Assembly (NCBI RefSeq): GCF_030373265.1
Contig: NZ_JAUCZC010000018.1
Location: 1-64,000, forward strand
DNA length: 64,000 bases
From: Blastomonas sp.
GTDB lineage: Bacteria; Pseudomonadota; Alphaproteobacteria; Sphingomonadales; Sphingomonadaceae
Reading direction: 5' to 3'
Part shown: in pieces, positions 63,117 to 64,000 of the stretch
Position numbering within the stretch: the stretch's first letter is position 1
Layout: the number at the start of each line of letters is the position of its first letter
Position numbers and translations under genes: made by a program
The notes under the pieces: generated by a model
The model's database searches: none
Told to the model about the DNA's origin: nothing
The model's input: the letters and a program-made list of their open reading frames with translations, nothing else

Positions 63117-64000
63117 CAGATGATCCGCTTGCGCGCCAGCACCGGCTGCGGCGTCGTTTCGGGGAAGCGAGCGATAACATCGGCGAGCGGCTCTGCCACC
63201 ACCTGCATCCAGTGCGCATTGGCGTGCAGCACCGTGGAGTCATCCGTCATCAGCCCGACATGGCCGGGGAAATAGACCAGGTCGCCGCGCTGCAGCGCCT
63301 CGTCATCGGCGAGCATACGGCCCACTGCCGCCATCTGCTGGTCGCAGTCGCGCGGCGCATCGTGTCCGGCAAGCGCCAGCACCAGCTGCACCAGACCCGA
63401 GCAATCGAGCGCCTCGCCGCCGCGTCCGCCCCACAGATACGGCGCACCGACGAGCTGCAGGGCACGGTCGACCGGATCACAGGTCTGCTGTTCGATCGCG
63501 ATCGCGTGGCGTGCCGACATCCAGCCGCCCGCGACCGCAAGGAACTTGCCGCATTCGCTCGTCTCACCGGCGGTGATCTGCGCGCCCATCGGATAAGCCG
63601 CGAGCATTGGGGTCTTGATCGACGGCCCGGCGAACACCAAAGCGCGGCGGACATGGACGATATGCGTGGGGTCGGGCGTGTCCAGCGCGATCTGGTCCAG
63701 CCGAACATAGCCGCAATAGCCATCGTGCAGCCCATAGCCCCAGGCCCATTCGCCCGCTGTGTCGAGCAAGGCGAACGCCTCGCCCGGCAGCAACTGGCTC
63801 ACCGCCTCGGCATCGCCAGATCCAGCCTTGCGCATCATCGCACCTGCGCCGGTAACGCGGTGGATTTGCGGCGCGACATAATGCGGCGCGAAGAAGCGGC
63901 CAGCCAGCGCGATATCCGCAAGGTCGCCGCGGATGGGCGTGACGCGCGGATCATAGTCCGTCACCGGCCCGGTCAACACGAACTGTTGTACCGGGGCGGA
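63116..64000 (-). CDS. NlpC/P60 family cysteine peptidase, 5' end beyond right edge
   Basis: This is a partial protein of at least 294 residues. SH3-like domains occupy the first 170 (VSQLLPGEAFALLDTAGEWAWGYGLHDGYCGYVRLDQI). The C-terminal C40 peptidase has the catalytic Cys in APYLWGGRGGEALDCSGLVQLVLALAGH and His in LVYFPGHVGLMTDDSTVLHANAHWMQV. The track start is GTG 63979, but the frame stays open to 64000 with family-like sequence (APVQQFVLTGP), so the true start is off the window. It cleaves gamma-D-glutamyl-diamino acid bonds in cell-wall peptides. It is coupled to argC downstream, an arrangement seen in sphingomonads. Confidence 0.92.
   Translation of the reverse strand, partial: SAPVQQFVLTGPVTDYDPRVTPIRGDLADIALAGRFFAPHYVAPQIHRVTGAGAMMRKAGSGDAEAVSQLLPGEAFALLDTAGEWAWGYGLHDGYCGYVRLDQIALDTPDPTHIVHVRRALVFAGPSIKTPMLAAYPMGAQITAGETSECGKFLAVAGGWMSARHAIAIEQQTCDPVDRALQLVGAPYLWGGRGGEALDCSGLVQLVLALAGHDAPRDCDQQMAAVGRMLADDEALQRGDLVYFPGHVGLMTDDSTVLHANAHWMQVVAEPLADVIARFPETTPQPVLARKRII

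Overview
The window looks like a chromosomal segment of a sphingomonad (Sphingomonadales, Alphaproteobacteria). Supporting evidence: GcrA and parE side by side, a luxR-luxI-phyH quorum-sensing block of the kind known from that order, sphingopyxin/sphingonodin-like lasso peptide genes, TonB-dependent receptors, and high GC with heavy antisense ORF noise. Nothing here fixes the genus. No database search was run; names rest on motifs, lengths, gene order and recalled family features.

Left part (1-19,100): the N-terminal part of a TonB-dependent receptor running off the left edge, an AraC regulator, a small oxidative cluster (FMN alpha-hydroxy-acid dehydrogenase and cytochrome P450 on one strand; SnoaL/NTF2-like protein and aldo/keto reductase on the other), a tripartite RND efflux system (adaptor, pump, outer-membrane factor) with a divergent TetR repressor, a LOV-GGDEF-EAL photoreceptor-type c-di-GMP protein, a GlxA-type AraC regulator, a DksA/TraR zinc-finger protein and a VOC protein.

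Middle part (about 19,270-47,230): a mobile-element-like island. It has a nucleotidyltransferase-HEPN fusion, a DUF2493/SLOG protein, a Toprim primase-like protein, a strawberry-notch family helicase broken by a frameshift, a DUF7007 protein, a ParB-like protein, DUF2958 and an ArdC antirestriction protein. Several of these genes share related purine-rich 5' leaders. The cargo follows: luxR, luxI, phyH and gntR, then fecI-fecR-TonB receptor-lasso isopeptidase facing lasso genes A-B-C on the opposite strand. A near-identical 23/24-nt direct repeat lies on either side of the whole luxR-to-lasso cargo. A tyrosine recombinase and tRNA-Ser(CGA) mark the right end of the island; no left att copy of the tRNA end was found.

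Right part (47,230-64,000): ordinary chromosome. hspQ, an ABC-2 permease, gcrA, parE, a REP-like repeat, a class-A beta-lactamase-like hydrolase, GNAT, LysR, apaG, cytochrome c, an ICMT-like methyltransferase, DUF2147, DUF983, an iron-sulfur photolyase/cryptochrome, a small membrane protein, glutaryl-CoA dehydrogenase, a PAS-GGDEF cyclase, argC and an NlpC/P60 hydrolase open at the right edge.

The most interesting system is the lasso peptide locus. Its 47-residue precursor was missed by the ORF track. The genes suggest a make-export-sense-reimport-hydrolyse cycle: maturation by B and C, uptake through the TonB receptor with FecI/FecR signalling, and opening by a periplasmic isopeptidase. It sits beside a complete acyl-homoserine-lactone circuit.
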